Assembly: GCA_034638255.1 (NCBI GenBank)
Contig: JAWPGT010000134.1
Location: 1-44,713, forward strand
Direction: 5' to 3'
Length of the DNA stretch: 44,713 bases
Origin: Coprinus comatus
Lineage: Eukaryota > Basidiomycota > Agaricomycetes > Agaricales > Agaricaceae
In this document: piece by piece, positions 1 through 11,545 of the stretch
Layout of the letters: the number at the start of each line of letters is the position of its first letter
Position numbering within the stretch: the first letter of the stretch is position 1
Translations under genes and position numbers: made by a program
The notes under the pieces: generated by a model
What the model was told of the DNA's origin: nothing
What the model saw: only the letters and a program-made list of their open reading frames with translations
The model's database searches: none

Positions 1-908
1 ATTTAACAGAGTCTTTCATTCTGTGGACTCTGTGGACTACAAAGATGTTGTACCAATACTTCAAAGGTTGCTTGTGAAGTGTGATGAATGTTTTCTTAAC
101 TGGTGTTCGTCTTCTCATCTACTCTGCCATCTCTCTCTGACCACCATTACTCCTCAGCCATTGCAGAACGTTTCCTCAAAATCATAGAAGACCTTGCCTC
201 GAAGCGTCTCATTGGCAAAGAAGAATCATTGGATAGCATATTTCTCTACACTAAACACATCCTACAACACTCATCGGGGCTATCCAGTATACTCCCTTCC
301 ATCGAAACAACCCTCAACGCAATACTCTCTGCTGCAGAAGAACACGTTCAACACTCGCGCTCAATATTTTCTGTCCTGCACCCAAGACGCTTCACCATTC
401 CACACACACTGCTTAAACCTGGCCGTAAAGAAACCTGGAGCCTGTATGGGCTGTTATAGACGACTTCAATGTGAGATTGAAGGAGGTATGGGGAATTCAT
501 GTACACCGAATCTTATCATTTCCCTGTCAACGTCCCTGCAATCCAAGAAATTTCATGAAGCACACTTACACGATGAAACAACTGGCCAAGTCACCCCACC
601 AATATCCTCTACTGAAACTCTGCCCATAATTACTACATCCTCCTCACCAGCTCCCTTGCAATCCAACAAATCTCACAAAACAGTCACCACACCGGGTGTT
701 GGCGCTCGAAATCCAGTCTCACCAGTTCTTTTATCATCGCAAGATTTCGAACAACATTCATCTAATAGCATTTCAGTTGTGCCTGCTAGGCCAACAATCC
801 CACCAGCCACGAATGTGATTTCAACTTCCACATCTACAAAGTACTCCATCGACTCCATCTCTGTCTACAGATTATCATGCCGAAGAGTTGACCGGTCCTC
901 AGGCTTAA
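1..908 (+). pseudogene. DUF6535-family gene copy A, 3' part, decayed
   Basis: This is the C-terminal end of a DUF6535-family protein, cut by the window start. Residues encoded at 1-104 (VDYKDVVPIL) and after an intron at 105-157 (FLKIIEDLASK, LIGKEESLD) match copy B at 16,515-17,735 closely. Compared with B, a one-base deletion near 425-441 shifts the frame and gives a stop at 457-459. A 170-bp deletion falls at about 501/502, and a 134-bp deletion at about 833, the latter with an ATC microhomology. The Ser/Thr/Pro-rich tail is still recognisable to 908. Known of the family: basidiomycete proteins with an N-terminal multi-pass membrane region and no established function. Inference: this copy is dead. 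The comparison with B was made by eye but is strong. Confidence 0.8.
105..157 (+). other. Intron of DUF6535 copy A with GTTCGT donor
   Basis: A 53-bp intron begins GTTCGT, has a CTGAC branch-like site and ends CTCCTCAG. It joins two parts of the DUF6535 C-terminal domain in phase 1. The same 53-bp length, donor and position are found in copies B (16,627-16,679) and C (38,919-38,971), which supports it despite the unusual donor. Confidence 0.75.
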
Positions 909-1329
909 CCACTCGTGTTGGAACAGAATCTGTAACAAAACATGATATTGCAATCTGATGGTTTTCCGAAAACATTCGAATTGTCAGAATGAGGGGGTGA
1001 CATGATTTATTCTTTGGACTCTTATATAGTAATGATTGGAGGAGAGGTTGATGCCAATATATGTAATTATCTCCAACGGTATATGAATACATGTTTGATT
1101 CTCAAGGAGTTGAGATGATATACTTATCATTGGAAGGTTAAGGAAACAAGGAATGAAATAGGAGTCATAGAAAAAGGTATTGTACTAAACCGATAGAGAT
1201 GGAATATACCTTCTACATACTTATGGTATCCGTCTCACACACCGACATAGTCCTTGTTTCCCTCTTTGAAACCTCTTCTCTGCAAACGTATTCATTAGTG
1301 TAACCAAGTGCATCATTCTACTATAAGGT

Positions 1330-2560
1330 TGCACCACGAATTATAATAGCGGGGTGATTTGTATCAAAGATACACAGTACTCCAGTTGCATTGTTTCTTG
1401 TTTGTTGTTGCCATAGATCACTATTGAGTGGAATACGATGAGACGTCAGTGTATTGAAATTAAAGTTATGAAAGGAGTCGTACCTGTGGCCCTCAGCGAA
1501 AGAGATATTGTGGAATACAACCGTCAGGAATATATAAGCGAAATTGGGTGATACGTAGCTTAAATTAGGTCAACCAACATGAAGGAACACTCCAAACTGG
1601 ATTCCTAATAGGAAGTTGAATCCGTTTGAGTCGAAAGTTGAGGAAGAGCGTGATGATGAAGATGGTCTTGTACTGTATCGGAACTCTTGGTACGAGGGTC
1701 GTCGAAGGGTTTTAATGGGCGTAGAAGTTGGCGGGATATAATCAATGTCAGTGGCACTCGATTCGATCAAAGATCGCGGTGCACATTAAGTATTGAAATG
1801 AGTTACTTTAAAACAACGTCAGATGGGTATGCGTTTCAGGAAATGGAATATGAAAAAGAGGGAAAAGGAATATAAAAAAGAGGGAAAAGGAAAGAAGAAA
1901 TGAAAGAGAAAAAAACGTAAAACTCAGCTCGTTTTCAAGGGTACATACAGACCAACTTCACTCCTCTGTTGAAATGACATTATCGATCTCTACAATGTCA
2001 AAAGAGACAGCCAACAATCTCTGTGATTTATCATAGGCAATGCCACAAAACCGAATATACAAAAGATGAACCCAAATCTCTTCATCATCCATTTTCTGTA
2101 ATAGAATTGAGAACGTACGTAGCTTTTCACGAGTTTAGGAGGTTTCCTGGAGGTTCCTGTAGATGAAAAATGTTTATCAAAGTATGTGAAGATGATCGAT
2201 GGTGTGGAACACGGTAAGAAAGAACTTACAAGATAAATATTACTGGTCCTTTTGTTCACCATAATAACCTTGGCAATTCACTTGCTTGAAGCATATGTTC
2301 ATGAAACACAATCCTAGCTGTGATTGCAACAGAAATTTGAAGTGATGTTGTTGGTTGAGAGAGAGTGAGCTTCGGGAGTATTGTACTACACAGTCGAGAA
2401 ACAACTCACCGGATAATAACATGTGTTGATTCTTGGAGCCTCTATCTCATCTCCCCAGTTCTAACGTCTGTAACGGCTCGACTCTAGTCAATCCCAGCCC
2501 CTTCTTCCGATAAGCGACATTACTGTGAGCAGCATGGACAGTGAGCTGGTGCAAATTTCG
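1330..2560 (-). pseudogene. Minus-strand multi-exon gene, copy a, decayed
   Basis: I do not recognise the product. On the minus strand there is a chain of exon-like blocks with fungal splice signals, conserved in the copy at 18,130-19,345 and partly at 7,715-8,400. The last exon (about 1,330-1,480) encodes a stretch containing NFNTLTSHRIPLNSDLWQQQ and ends with IIIRGATL and a stop. Upstream blocks have GTGAGT or GTAAGT donors (near 2,409 and 2,230) and a CTACAG acceptor near 2,160. In this copy the donor after the LENE-type exon is changed from GT to CT at 1,927-1,928 (seen from the minus strand), and small indels break the reading frame. It is convergent with the DUF6535 gene. Exact exon limits are uncertain. 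Confidence 0.45.
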
Positions 2561-2637
2561 TCGAAAGTGATTGTGATTGGGGGTGTGTATTGTTGAGGAG
2601 GGGTGATGATGTTTTCAGCGATGGCTTGTATCATGCA

Positions 2638-2907
2638 CTCAGTGGCCAGAGTTCCGTAGTTCTTGGGAGTTAATTCGTATGAGGTGAAGCTCTTGCATAA
2701 CCTCTACTCCATGGGCCGTTAAGATATGGTCAGTCACTGTACAAAAACACACAACTGAACATATGGATTTTGTTCAGCCATTAGATTGAGTAAATGTAGC
2801 ATGAACTCACCCCGAAAGGTTGATGTAGGTGGCGACGGATGATTTGATGTGCTTCCAATCAGTGAAAGAGAGCTTTAGCAGTGATGAAGGAGCCTAGTTC
2901 GGTCAAC
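2638..2907. repeat. 270-bp near-identical duplicate tract (partner 19,590-19,859)
   Basis: By eye this tract differs from 19,590-19,859 at a single base (2,757 G versus 19,709 A), with no indel over 270 bp. The surrounding duplicated DNA is much more diverged. It begins at CTCAGTGG and ends at CGGTCAAC. No coding function is visible. It most likely records a recent gene-conversion or duplication event. Confidence 0.85.
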
Positions 2908-3240
2908 GTGATTGGACCTGGTCAGTGCGTTTCTGTACTTCGAGTGTCGCTCTGACATTACGTCAACATCACGTCTCCCCTCAACCAGCAACTGGTACGC
3001 TCTGCTTCACTTGATCTATGCTGGCTCGTTCAGAACATGTGGTCAACAACATCGGATATCACTTCAAGAAAGTTTATTCCTCCTGGAACGTGGTGCATGT
3101 CTCCGCTGCACAGTTACAATTCCTTTGTTTCGTTTTTCTTAGGTTACACGCTTCTTGGGTTTTGACCTACAGGATCTCTCTGTGGCAGTACCTGTCAGAA
3201 AGGACTTGGTATCATCCGCCGTGTTTTGGTTCTGAGCTTC
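2908..3240. repeat. Promoter-like dispersed repeat, tail copy
   Basis: This stretch matches 19,860-20,240 and parts of 4,741-5,640 and 8,800-9,610. Shared landmarks are an ACGTCA-containing start, a block containing GTTCAGAACATGTGGTCAAC, and an ACTTGGTATCATCCGCCGTG end just before the zinc-protein copies. It probably is the upstream region of the zinc-protein family. A 0.5-kb segment at about 3,240-3,780 that follows is absent from the ZF4 copy. I see no gene in that segment. Confidence 0.55.
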
Positions 3241-3781
3241 ATATACTCAGACTGGCGACAATGCAATAGGCTTACCTTTCAGGAGGAGTACCTCTCACCT
3301 CATACCACTCATAGACAGTTGTGCTCGAGGAGGAGTCCGCGCTTTGGCTTTACTGAAACTCGCACACTGTCAACTCATTTTTCCTACCAACTTCAACTAC
3401 TATACTTCAAATGTCAAAATGTCAAAATCAAGACACTCAAGACCCACCGGAATAAATAATCAGCCTCAAATCGTGACAAGAAGACAAAGTCGAAGCAAAA
3501 GACTTCAAGACACAAGTCCACCAGCACAAAATATGGCATATATGCACACCGGAGTTCGAGTAACAGCGAAGAAATGGAAGATATGGAGGATCATGTATTA
3601 AATTGGTATTTTGGAATTACTGGTGGAGGAATCAGGGGACCTACAACTCACAACAACTCCGTTCATGCGATGAGGAGTGTTGGACATTACATCACATGAC
3701 GTAGTTGTAGATATATAATGTCTTCACCAACGTCAATATAACTTAACCTCGTAACATCATCATCTCTAGAATCTTATAGGT

Positions 3782-3824
3782 CTCTCTCCTTCCCTCCCTC
3801 TCTCTTTCTCTCTGCAGCGTCCGT
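3782..3824 (+). promoter_or_regulatory. CT-rich tract upstream of ZF1
   Basis: A pyrimidine-rich run of TCTC and CCTT ending CTCTGCAG precedes the first zinc-protein copy. The same kind of tract lies before ZF2 (about 5,642-5,677) and ZF3 (about 9,620-9,655). CT-rich tracts are common in basidiomycete core promoters or 5' leaders. The final CAG could also be an intron acceptor. Confidence 0.4.
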
Positions 3825-3879
3825 CACCGTCCTTGTCTCTTGGTGTTCGCTCATAGTATTGTCGTCGCCTTCACCTTCG

Positions 3880-4591
3880 TTATTCACAGATCCAGTCTAT
3901 CCCTATGTCCTATTTACTACACCTACAAATCAATCTAACTCAACCAATGAAGGGATGTCACTTACCACCTACCGCCACACTTTCACTTTCACCTCCTTCA
4001 CATGTCCTTTTTCCTGTTCATCCACACGTCGTGGCTCACTCGAATGTTCAGGAAGCCATGGATGACGAGTCTGAAGCGGATCAACTTGACACTGGCAGTA
4101 TTAAGAGCCGAAGTCGAGATTTAGCGTCTGATGTTTGGACCGAGCTTTTTTTAATTTTATAGGCATCCCTTTGGATATATAGATTCTATGTTTCAGAAGA
4201 GCACTAGAATATGGTTGAAGGGGTTGAATAAAGGAGATCCGGAATATGTGAGTTACTTTTAAGTATCTGAGCAATTTTACTTACACATCTTGTCTCATAC
4301 TCAATTTTTGTTTTGTTGGTTTTCTAGATTTGCGAATTATGTATGATTCAACCAGGTTCTAGAATCGGATGTGATCATAAGAGTATACAATGTCAATTAT
4401 GTGTTGAAAGATATCGTGTTTCTTCACGTACACATGCTTTTCAAAAGCGAATGATTATGGAGAAATTGATGTTGGAGGAAATGGAGTATGATTACAATGT
4501 GAAACTTGTTCCACCCAGAGGAAGTGGTGTTTCTGATGGCCATGTTGGTACTGGTATTCATGAGGATTCCGGGACAGGTGGCCGGGACTGA
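3880..4591 (+). pseudogene. Zn2Cys6-like protein family, copy ZF1, decayed
   Basis: Two exon regions are joined by an 80-bp intron (4,248-4,327, GTGAGT to TTCTAG). The first ends WLKGLNKGDPEY. The second starts ICELC and runs to a stop at 4,589-4,591 (EKLMLEEMEYD, VPPRGSGV). The motif is C-X2-C-X9-C-X6-C-X2-C, with the sixth cysteine of other copies replaced by Ser (RVSSRT). This resembles a fungal Zn2Cys6 cluster (usual spacing C-X2-C-X6-C-X5-12-C-X2-C-X6-8-C) with a longer first loop. The start codon at the position used in ZF2 and ZF3 is lost (CAGATCC instead of ATGGATCC), and the upstream frame is broken. A DNA-binding role is inference only. Confidence 0.6.
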
Positions 4592-4740
4592 GACTAGAAC
4601 TGGTGTTGGATTGTGATCTACTCTTATTACTATAAGGTGACAAACCGGTTACAAAACCTCCGACTTTAGTTTTAACGAGGAAGAGACCCAAGAGGACAGG
4701 AAAAGGTACTGAAAGGAATATGGGAATGGGAATGGTTTGG

Positions 4741-5640
4741 TGACATTACGTTAATGTTCAACGTTCAACCATCACGTCATATAAGGACGACCTCTCCCCC
4801 CTCATCCAGCAACTGATACGCTTTGCTTCACTCAATCTGCTCTGGCTACTCCTGTCCTTTCGCATAATTGTTGGCTACCGGTCTACCAGTCTCTCTGCAG
4901 GTCCACACTTGTCTCACTCACTTGAACGTTCCCATATGGGGCTTGTCTTCGTATCCAGGATATATTTGCTCTCCAAGTGTAGGATGCAAATCAAAAGTTC
5001 AAAAGTACCCTCGGCGCCCTTTTCACCATTCCAGTGTCTGTCTTCAACCCATGATTTAGTTACTCTTCCTGTATACGCAGTCACTCGGGTCTCTGAATCG
5101 TGGATGGGTACATTGTGATTAGAAAGGACTAGTGTGAGTCATGACAATACAACACGCGTATATACTCAACTCGACATCCGCGTACCTTTTCACTCTCTAC
5201 CTCCACTACCTATCAGTGATCACTGTCAACACGATGGTCATTCGTCCACCAAAACCCAACTACGATGAAGACCTGTAGCCTGACTGGGCTTTGATCGATG
5301 GCTTTAATAAAAAGTTGAGGTGCGCATACTTAACATGTGGCCTTGTTCTCCAAGCCTTAAGGAATATCCAGCTCTTTCCTCCGACACCATTATCGTGTGC
5401 TTTGTTTCCCTTGTCACGATGTATACAGGAATTTCCAGATATATAGGTTGTTCGGAGATGTGGTTAGCAATGTTTCAATGAAAAGGTTTAATCCTCCTCA
5501 GGCGTGGTGCATGTCTCCGCTGCGCAGTTACAATTGCATTTTTTGGTTTTTCTTCTTAGTTTGGGTTGAGACTTTGAGGATCTCCCTGAGGTTCTAGTAC
5601 TGATCCGAAATGACTTGGTATAATCCGTCGTGTTGGTTCT
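4741..5640. repeat. Promoter-like dispersed repeat R1
   Basis: This block of about 0.9 kb recurs, diverged, at 8,800-9,610, 11,085-11,545 and 22,080-22,640, and in part at 2,908-3,240 and 19,880-20,235. Landmarks are CACGTCATA near the start, a central TGTCTGTCTTCAACC-like piece, GTGAGTCATG, TCAACATCxCxTACCTTTT, and TGGCCTTGTTCTCCAAGCC. Short open frames inside it are not conserved between copies, so I regard it as non-coding. In three cases it stands directly upstream of a zinc-protein copy and in one case upstream of the gene at 22,694. Confidence 0.6.
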
Positions 5641-5746
5641 CAGCTGCTCCCTCTCTTTCTCTCCCTCTCTTTCACTCTGCAGCGTCCTTCACTTCCCTTG
5701 CATCTTGCTCGCTCGATCAGCCCTATTCTCTCCGTCTTCGTTGCTC

Positions 5747-6995
5747 ATGGATCCGGCCTACCTATCACATATTACACCTCCAAATCAATCTAAACAATGA
5801 TAGGATGTTACTACCACCTATCTCCACACTCCCGTTTCCTCCTCCTTCACCTGTCCTTGTTCCTGCTCATCCACCACTCACAGCTGACTCGAATATTCAG
5901 GAAGTCTTCGATGACGAGCCTGAAGCTACAAGCAATGATCAGTCGGTGTATCAACTTGACATTGACAGTCGTGAGACTCGAGACCAAGTTTTAGTGTCGG
6001 ATGTTTGGACGGCATTTTTAAACTGTATAGACATCCTTTTGGATGTATGGATTCTAGGTTTCAAAAGAGTGCTAGGATATGGTTGAAGGGATTGAATAAA
6101 GGTGATCCATCCTGGCACGCTCCTTTCCGACGTTATCACTGAATTTTGTTTTATTTATATGTCTAGATTTGCGAGTCATGTACGATCCAGAGTTCGATGT
6201 GACTGTAAACCTATACGGTGTCTCTTATGTGTCGCAACATGACGCATTTGCTCACCTACGAAAGCCTTCAGAACGCGAGTGATTATGGAGAAATTGGGGT
6301 TGGAGGAAACAGAGTACGATTATCTTGTGAAAAGTGTTTCTCCAAGAGGAAGTGGTATTCGTGTTAGTCAAGTTGGAACACCACCGTGGCGATGGCAAGC
6401 CCGGTTATCAGACTTTAGTTTCGACGAGGAATAGATCCAAGAGGAAAGGAAAGGGAATGGTTAAATGGAAATGGAAGTGAGAATGGTTGTGGAGGAAGAA
6501 AAAAGAGGCCGACACCGTATGATCAAATCAAGTTCGTCAGCCTTCACATTTCTCTCATTGTGACACAGTTCATATTACCCTTCCAAAGCCACACCCAAAG
6601 CCGAAATGGAAGTTAAGTCAACAGAAAATGAAGGTGAATCAGAATATGAGGGTGTGATGATGGATTTGGCTCTGATATAGAAAATAAAAGATAAGCTTAC
6701 CTTCCATTCGGAAGAGACCCGCTCCCCAAAACATTATTCATGCCGATGACCTATCAGCCTCAAAAATTAGGAGTAGGGATTTAATCACAGAAGCCGACGT
6801 TGAAAGTCATCAGGTCTCGCAGAGTATCCAAACGAATTCATAACATCCTTCAGCGTAGCACTCCTACTACAATTTCATTTGTTCAAAGTTGTCTCTGTAC
6901 TCGTCTCGCTTTCAATATTCCTGTTTCTTTTAGGAATCTTGACAATACAATTTCTCACCACTACACTTCCAGCGAATGTTATATCTTGATCGTTG
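5747..6995 (+). pseudogene. Zn2Cys6-like protein family, copy ZF2, decayed
   Basis: The start ATGGATCCGGCC is kept at 5,747 but the frame stops after about 17 codons. The middle part (PPPSPVLVPAHPP, DDEPEATSNDQSVYQLDID) is readable in another frame. A T-run one base shorter than in ZF4 (near 6,013) shifts the frame before the WLKGLNKGD segment. The intron donor has been deleted after GGTGATCC (about 6,107). The zinc motif begins ICESCTIQ at 6,167 but a small deletion leads to a stop within the first loop. C-terminal homology to ZF3 returns at about 6,690-6,900 (SKRIHNILQRSTPT). Clearly a pseudogene of the same family. Confidence 0.65.
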
Positions 6996-7714
6996 ACAAT
7001 GTTCATGGAAGGTCCAAGCATTGTCGGATTAGGCTATTCCAAGTACCACTTTGCTGTATAGCGACACATGCATAGTAGTGGAGAATTGATGACAATGTCA
7101 TCTCGTTCACTGTGTCCAACTCGTGAGAGCACTTTCTTCCTTCTTCGTGAGTCTCATTGTCATTTACACAATGTAGTTGATTGGAATTTTGTGCATATAG
7201 CTCGAACACAAGATTTCTGTGCTACCTTTCCTCTGACCACTTCAAGTCTGATTTATTCGTGGTCCATGTGTGAGCTATATGGGTTGAGGACTCTAGAAAG
7301 AGAGAGTGGCGTGTAAATGCACATGGATGTTGTGACATGTGGTGGAGGATTAGGAAAAATAGAGGAAAATGAGAATCATACGGGACCTGTGGTACGTCGC
7401 AAGATTATAACCTCTAGTGACGTATGCCCCATATTCTACCAGCACTACGGAAAGAAACAACCGTCCGAGCTGCGTCAACCAACCAAAACAAAACTTGTTA
7501 GGAAATTGGACATCATCTCAAGGTTTCCATTTGAACCATAATTCTGTCAAAAATAACTCCTCTACACCCATTAATCCTAGTTCTAAACCCTACTTAATCA
7601 TAGAAAATCGATCGAAGCAGATTCCAAGAGTCATGGCAGGGTGAACCCGGCTAGTTCGTTATGGTTATCGAGTTTGTGATACTCAATTCACTCGATGAAA
7701 GATTGGGGGTATTG
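6996..7714. other. No supportable gene
   Basis: Short open frames only, none conserved in the other duplication units. The motif GGTACGTCGCAAG near 7,389 also occurs near 21,331 and, as GGTACGTTGCAAG, at the DUF6535 copy B donor (17,084). It may therefore be an old intron donor left in a decayed gene end. Confidence 0.4.
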
Positions 7715-8400
7715 AAATGAATTACTTTAAAATGAGGTCAGAATGGATATGCGTTTCAGGAAATGGAATATGTAAACGAGGAAAAAGGAAACAAGAAATG
7801 ACAAAAACGTAAACTCACCTCGTTTTCAAGCATACATATAGACCAGCTTCGGACTTCTCTATTGACGCAACATTATCATTTATCAGTCTTTACAATTCTA
7901 GTATCACGTCGAAAAAGACGGACAACGATCTGTGTGATACAATGGCACAAAATGGAACATACAAAAGATAAACCCAAATCTGTTCATCCATTTTCCGTTG
8001 TAGAATCGAGAACGTACTTAGTCGTAACCTTTTCACGAGTTTAAGAGGTTCCTGTAGATGCAACGTGTTATTAATGTACGTGAAGATGATCTATGGTATA
8101 GAACAAGGTGAGAAAAAACTCACAAGATAGAAACCAATATAACCTTGGCAAAGCGCCGGTTCAGTGAGAAGCACGGTCTCCAGGGATTCGAAGCAATGTT
8201 GTTGGTTGGGGGTACACAGTTGAATGAGACAAGAAACAACTCACCACAATAATATGTGTTCATATTTCCATCGATTCTTGTAGCTTCTATCTTATTTCCC
8301 AGTTTTATGGTGTGAAATAATTCGACTCAAGCTAAACCTACTGATAAGGGACAATAGTGTGAAGAGAGCCATGGACAAAGAACTGGTGTTGAAAGGGATT
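7715..8400 (-). pseudogene. Minus-strand multi-exon gene, copy b, partial
   Basis: This segment aligns by eye with 18,590-19,340 and 1,795-2,560. It retains the exon end CTTGAAAACGAG followed by GTGAGT (minus strand, about 7,815-7,830) and a CTACAG acceptor near 8,056. The terminal exon found in copies a and c is missing, and indels are frequent. The function is not recognised. Confidence 0.4.
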
Positions 8401-8799
8401 ATGATCGAGAGGTATGTTGTTGTGGAAGGGTGATGATGTTGTCAATATTCATTTCAACGTTGAACTACATATATCCACTTCTGGTTGTCCCGTTTAACGT
8501 TTCTGCGATGTTAATTCATATGAGACGAAGGAATACAACACACAACTAAACACACACACCTGAACATGTGGATTTTGTTCAGCAATCAGATGGAGTAAAA
8601 GTATAATATGACCAAAATCATGGAAATGAATTTTAATTCAATGAAGGAGAGCTTGGGCAATGATCTTGAGTGTGGCGTAATTTGCCATTGAAGGAGTCAA
8701 GTTAGGTCAACGTGATTGGACCTGGTCTGTGCGTTTCTACACTTTCAGTCTATTTGGAGCCTTCATTCGAGTTTTGTGTCTCTTTGAAGTTGTTCGTCA
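8401..8799. repeat. Diverged copy of the 2,560-2,910 intergenic repeat
   Basis: Matches to the 2,638-2,907 and 19,590-19,859 tracts are visible as ATGTGGATTTTGTTCAGC, AGATTGAGTAAA-like text and AGGTCAACGTGATTGGACCT. This copy is clearly older than the near-identical pair. No gene is seen. Confidence 0.5.
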
Positions 8800-9610
8800 T
8801 AGAGGTGATTGGTGGTATTACGTCACTGTTCACCAAGTTATCACGTCATACAAGGATGTCTTCTCTCCCTGCTACGCTCTACTTCAGTCGACCTGTGCTG
8901 CTATGTTCGCCCTGAGCTCTTAGTTATGAGCATGCCAGTCTCTCTACAGAACCGTACTTTTGGAGTCACTCCCTTGAACAATTCCCACACGCGTCTTCAG
9001 ATTTATACTGCTCAGAGGACGTAGATCAGAAGCTCAAATGTACCCTTGGCGCTATCTTCACCATTCTCGTGTCTGTCCCCGACCGGAGCTTGGCTTAGAC
9101 TGGTTATAGAGTTACTCAGATCTCTGGTGGATTGTGGATGGATACCTTGTGATTAGGAAGGACGAGTGTGAGTCATGTCATCTCAATGTATACCCTCAAC
9201 ATGACAGCTTACCTTTTCACCTTCTACCCAACCTATAATCATCAGTGATCATTCAACACCTAACTACGATGAAGACCTAACTGTCACCTATCTGGCTTTA
9301 ACGAGGAATTGTGGTCCTAAATCCTTGATCTCGCAGCCCTAACGCATACAAGACTCTTTCTGCAGACAAGATTGCCGTGAGTTTCTTGTTCCTTTGCCAC
9401 AATGTACAGAGGAGTCAACAGATATCTAGGTTCAGAACATGTGGTCAATAACGTTTCAACGGATATCATTCCAAGAAAGTTTAATCCTACTGAAACGTGG
9501 TAAACTCCTCCGCTGCGCAGCCACAATTGCTTTGTTTACTTTTTTTCTTCTTGAGAGTTGGAGGATCTCTTGAGGTTCTAGTACCGGTCCGAAAGGACTT
9601 GATATAATCA
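8800..9610. repeat. Promoter-like dispersed repeat R2
   Basis: This copy of the R1 block lies upstream of ZF3. It shares the CACGTCATACAAGGA start, the GTCTCTCTACAGA-like segment, AGCTCAAATGTACCC, GGACGAGTGTGAGTCATG and the TTCAGAACATGTGGTCAA segment. No conserved open frame is present. Confidence 0.55.
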
Positions 9611-9724
9611 ACCTCATTCTCCCCCTCACTCTCTTTCTCTCTGTCTCTCTGTAGTATCCATCACGTACCTTGGCTCTCGCCCCTTCGCTCAGTCCTGTTA
9701 TCTTTTCATTCGTCTTCGGCATTC

Positions 9725-10602
9725 ATGGATCTAGCCTATCTCTTGTCTACTACAACTCCCACGAACCAATCTAAATCGACCGATGGGGAGGATGGGACAT
9801 CACTACCACTTATTCCTTCACCTTCACCTGTCCTTGATCCTGTTCATCCACCAATCGCAGCGGATTCAAGTGTTTAGGAAGCCATGGTTGGCGACTCTGA
9901 TGCTGCAAGTGGTGACCAGTCAGCGTATCAACTTGACATTGACAACAGTGAGACTCGAAATCGAGTTTTAGTGTCGGATATTTGGTTTTTTTAAACTGTA
10001 TAGACATCCTTTTGGATGTATGGATTCTAAGTGTCAAAAGAATTCTAAGGTGTGGTTGAAGGGATTGAATAAAGGAGATCCGGAATATGTAAGTGAAATT
10101 TTCTGACACTCTTCTACGGACGTTGTTACTAAATTTTATTTTGTTTTTGTTTTTCTAGATTTGTGAGTCATGCACGATCCAACCAGGTTATGGAGTTGCA
10201 TGTGATCGTAAAAGTATACGATGTCAATTATGTGTTGTAACACACCGTAGTTGTTCACGTACGAAAGCTTTCAGAAAGCGAGTGATCATGGAGAAATTGG
10301 GATTGGAGGAAAAGGAGTATGATTCTCTTGTGAAACCTGTTCCTCCAAGAGGAAGTGGGGTCCATGTTAGTCACGCTGGTACTGGGATTCATGAGAATTT
10401 TAGGGTTCAGCTGGAGCGAGTTGGATTGCGACTACGGTCTCCTACGGAAGTAGCAATCCCGATCTCTAAAGATTCAAATTCACCTTTGACGAAGAAGAGA
10501 CCCAGGAGGAAAGGACAGGGTATTGATAGAAAGGAATATAGGAATGGAAGTGGAAGTGGAAGACGAAGAACGAAAGCAACACGAATATTATTCAGTCCGT
10601 GA
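9725..10602 (+). pseudogene. Zn2Cys6-like protein family, copy ZF3, best preserved
   Basis: It starts MDLAYLLSTTTPTNQSKSTD at 9,725 and stays open for 50 codons to a TAG at 9,875-9,877. There ZF2 has CAG, so this looks like a C-to-T nonsense change. A second defect is a T-run frameshift near 9,990. An intron of 70 bp (10,089-10,158, GTAAGT to TTCTAG) leads into an exon of 148 codons (10,159-10,602). The cysteine motif is complete: C-X2-C-X9-C-X6-C-X2-C-X6-C, beginning ICESC, with basic residues DRKSIRC and SRTKAFRKR. The C-terminal half is basic (KKRPRRKGQG), which could be a nuclear signal. Family resemblance to Zn2Cys6 factors is inference. Confidence 0.6.
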
Positions 10603-10985
10603 GATTCACATTTCCCTCTTAATACAATTCTCATTCTCGTTCAAAAGGTGAATCCGAAGAAGTTGGAGATGAAGATGAATTAGAATACGACAATGATGGT
10701 GAATCCGACTCTCGTAAAGAAAATCAACGACCTGCTCCTCAAAACCCTGTCCATTCCGGCGACCCATCAACTTCAAAAATCTTAGTCAGGAGTGAAGATT
10801 TGATCACAGAAGCCAATATCGAAGTTATCGGGTGTGTCATAGAACATCCAAACGTATTCGTAAAAACCTTCAACACAATACTCCGACTATCACGACTTCC
10901 ACTACTCATGGTCATCGACCTCGATCTACTACTCGAGGAACTCGGAAAGCACCTGTCTTGCATTCAGCAAGGATGATTCAAGACC
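10603..10985 (+). pseudogene. ZF3 3' region, acidic and C-terminal segments out of frame
   Basis: After the ZF3 stop an acidic segment (ESEEVGDEDELEYDNDGES) and KENQRPAPQNPVHSGD are readable in another frame, followed by SKRIRKNLQHNTPTITT in a third. The last part matches ZF2 (SKRIHNILQRSTPT), and RGTRKAPVLHSAR matches ZF4 (RGTWKTHVWYSTR). This suggests that the ancestral protein continued to about 11,020 and that frameshifts split it. Confidence 0.45.
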
Positions 10986-11084
10986 GTCTCGGGAATGTAA
11001 ATATTGCACAAACTGAGGGAGGGTAGTACAGTACAAGTATAGTACCGGACATTCTGACCATTGTTCTATTTTAGTCCATTATCC

Positions 11085-11545
11085 AGGATGTTGACACATC
11101 ACGTCATAGCCAAAACTCTCTCTCACTTCCCAGCACTTTAGTCCACTGCTTCACTTGATCTGCGCTGTCTGTCTTTTCTGACGTATATGTGGCCTTCCTA
11201 TGGGATCCACACGTCTCTTGGCTAGTAGTCTACCCCGTCTCTCGGCACTTTTGCTTGTTTGGGCATTGAACACTCCCGTACTTGCGGTGGCTTCCAAGCA
11301 TAGCATGCACATTGGACGCGTACTTGGACAGGTCGTGTATGCTTCGTCTGGATATTTGGATGACGTAGTAGATGATGTATGCATGGATTGTGGTTAGGAA
11401 GAACTAGTATTATTATGAGTCATGCCGTTTATACATTTACTCAACACAACATCAGCATACCTTTTCAAGCTCTACCTCTGTATCCTGTCATATCGCAATG
11501 GTGATAAAAAAAAAAGCCAGCCACAATGGTCGATGACTTTAATGA
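11085..11545. repeat. Promoter-like dispersed repeat R3, partial
   Basis: A third copy of the R1 block: ACATCACGTCATA, ACTTGATCTGCGCTG, GAACTAGTATTATTATGAGTC and the TCAACACAACATCAGCATACC segment. No zinc-protein copy follows it. Confidence 0.45.

Noticed and set aside
5610..6086. 158-codon frame read as one intact protein
   Set aside because: Comparison with ZF3 and ZF4 shows it mixes frames: it only runs through because of a T-run deletion, and the WLKGLNKG part lies in another frame.
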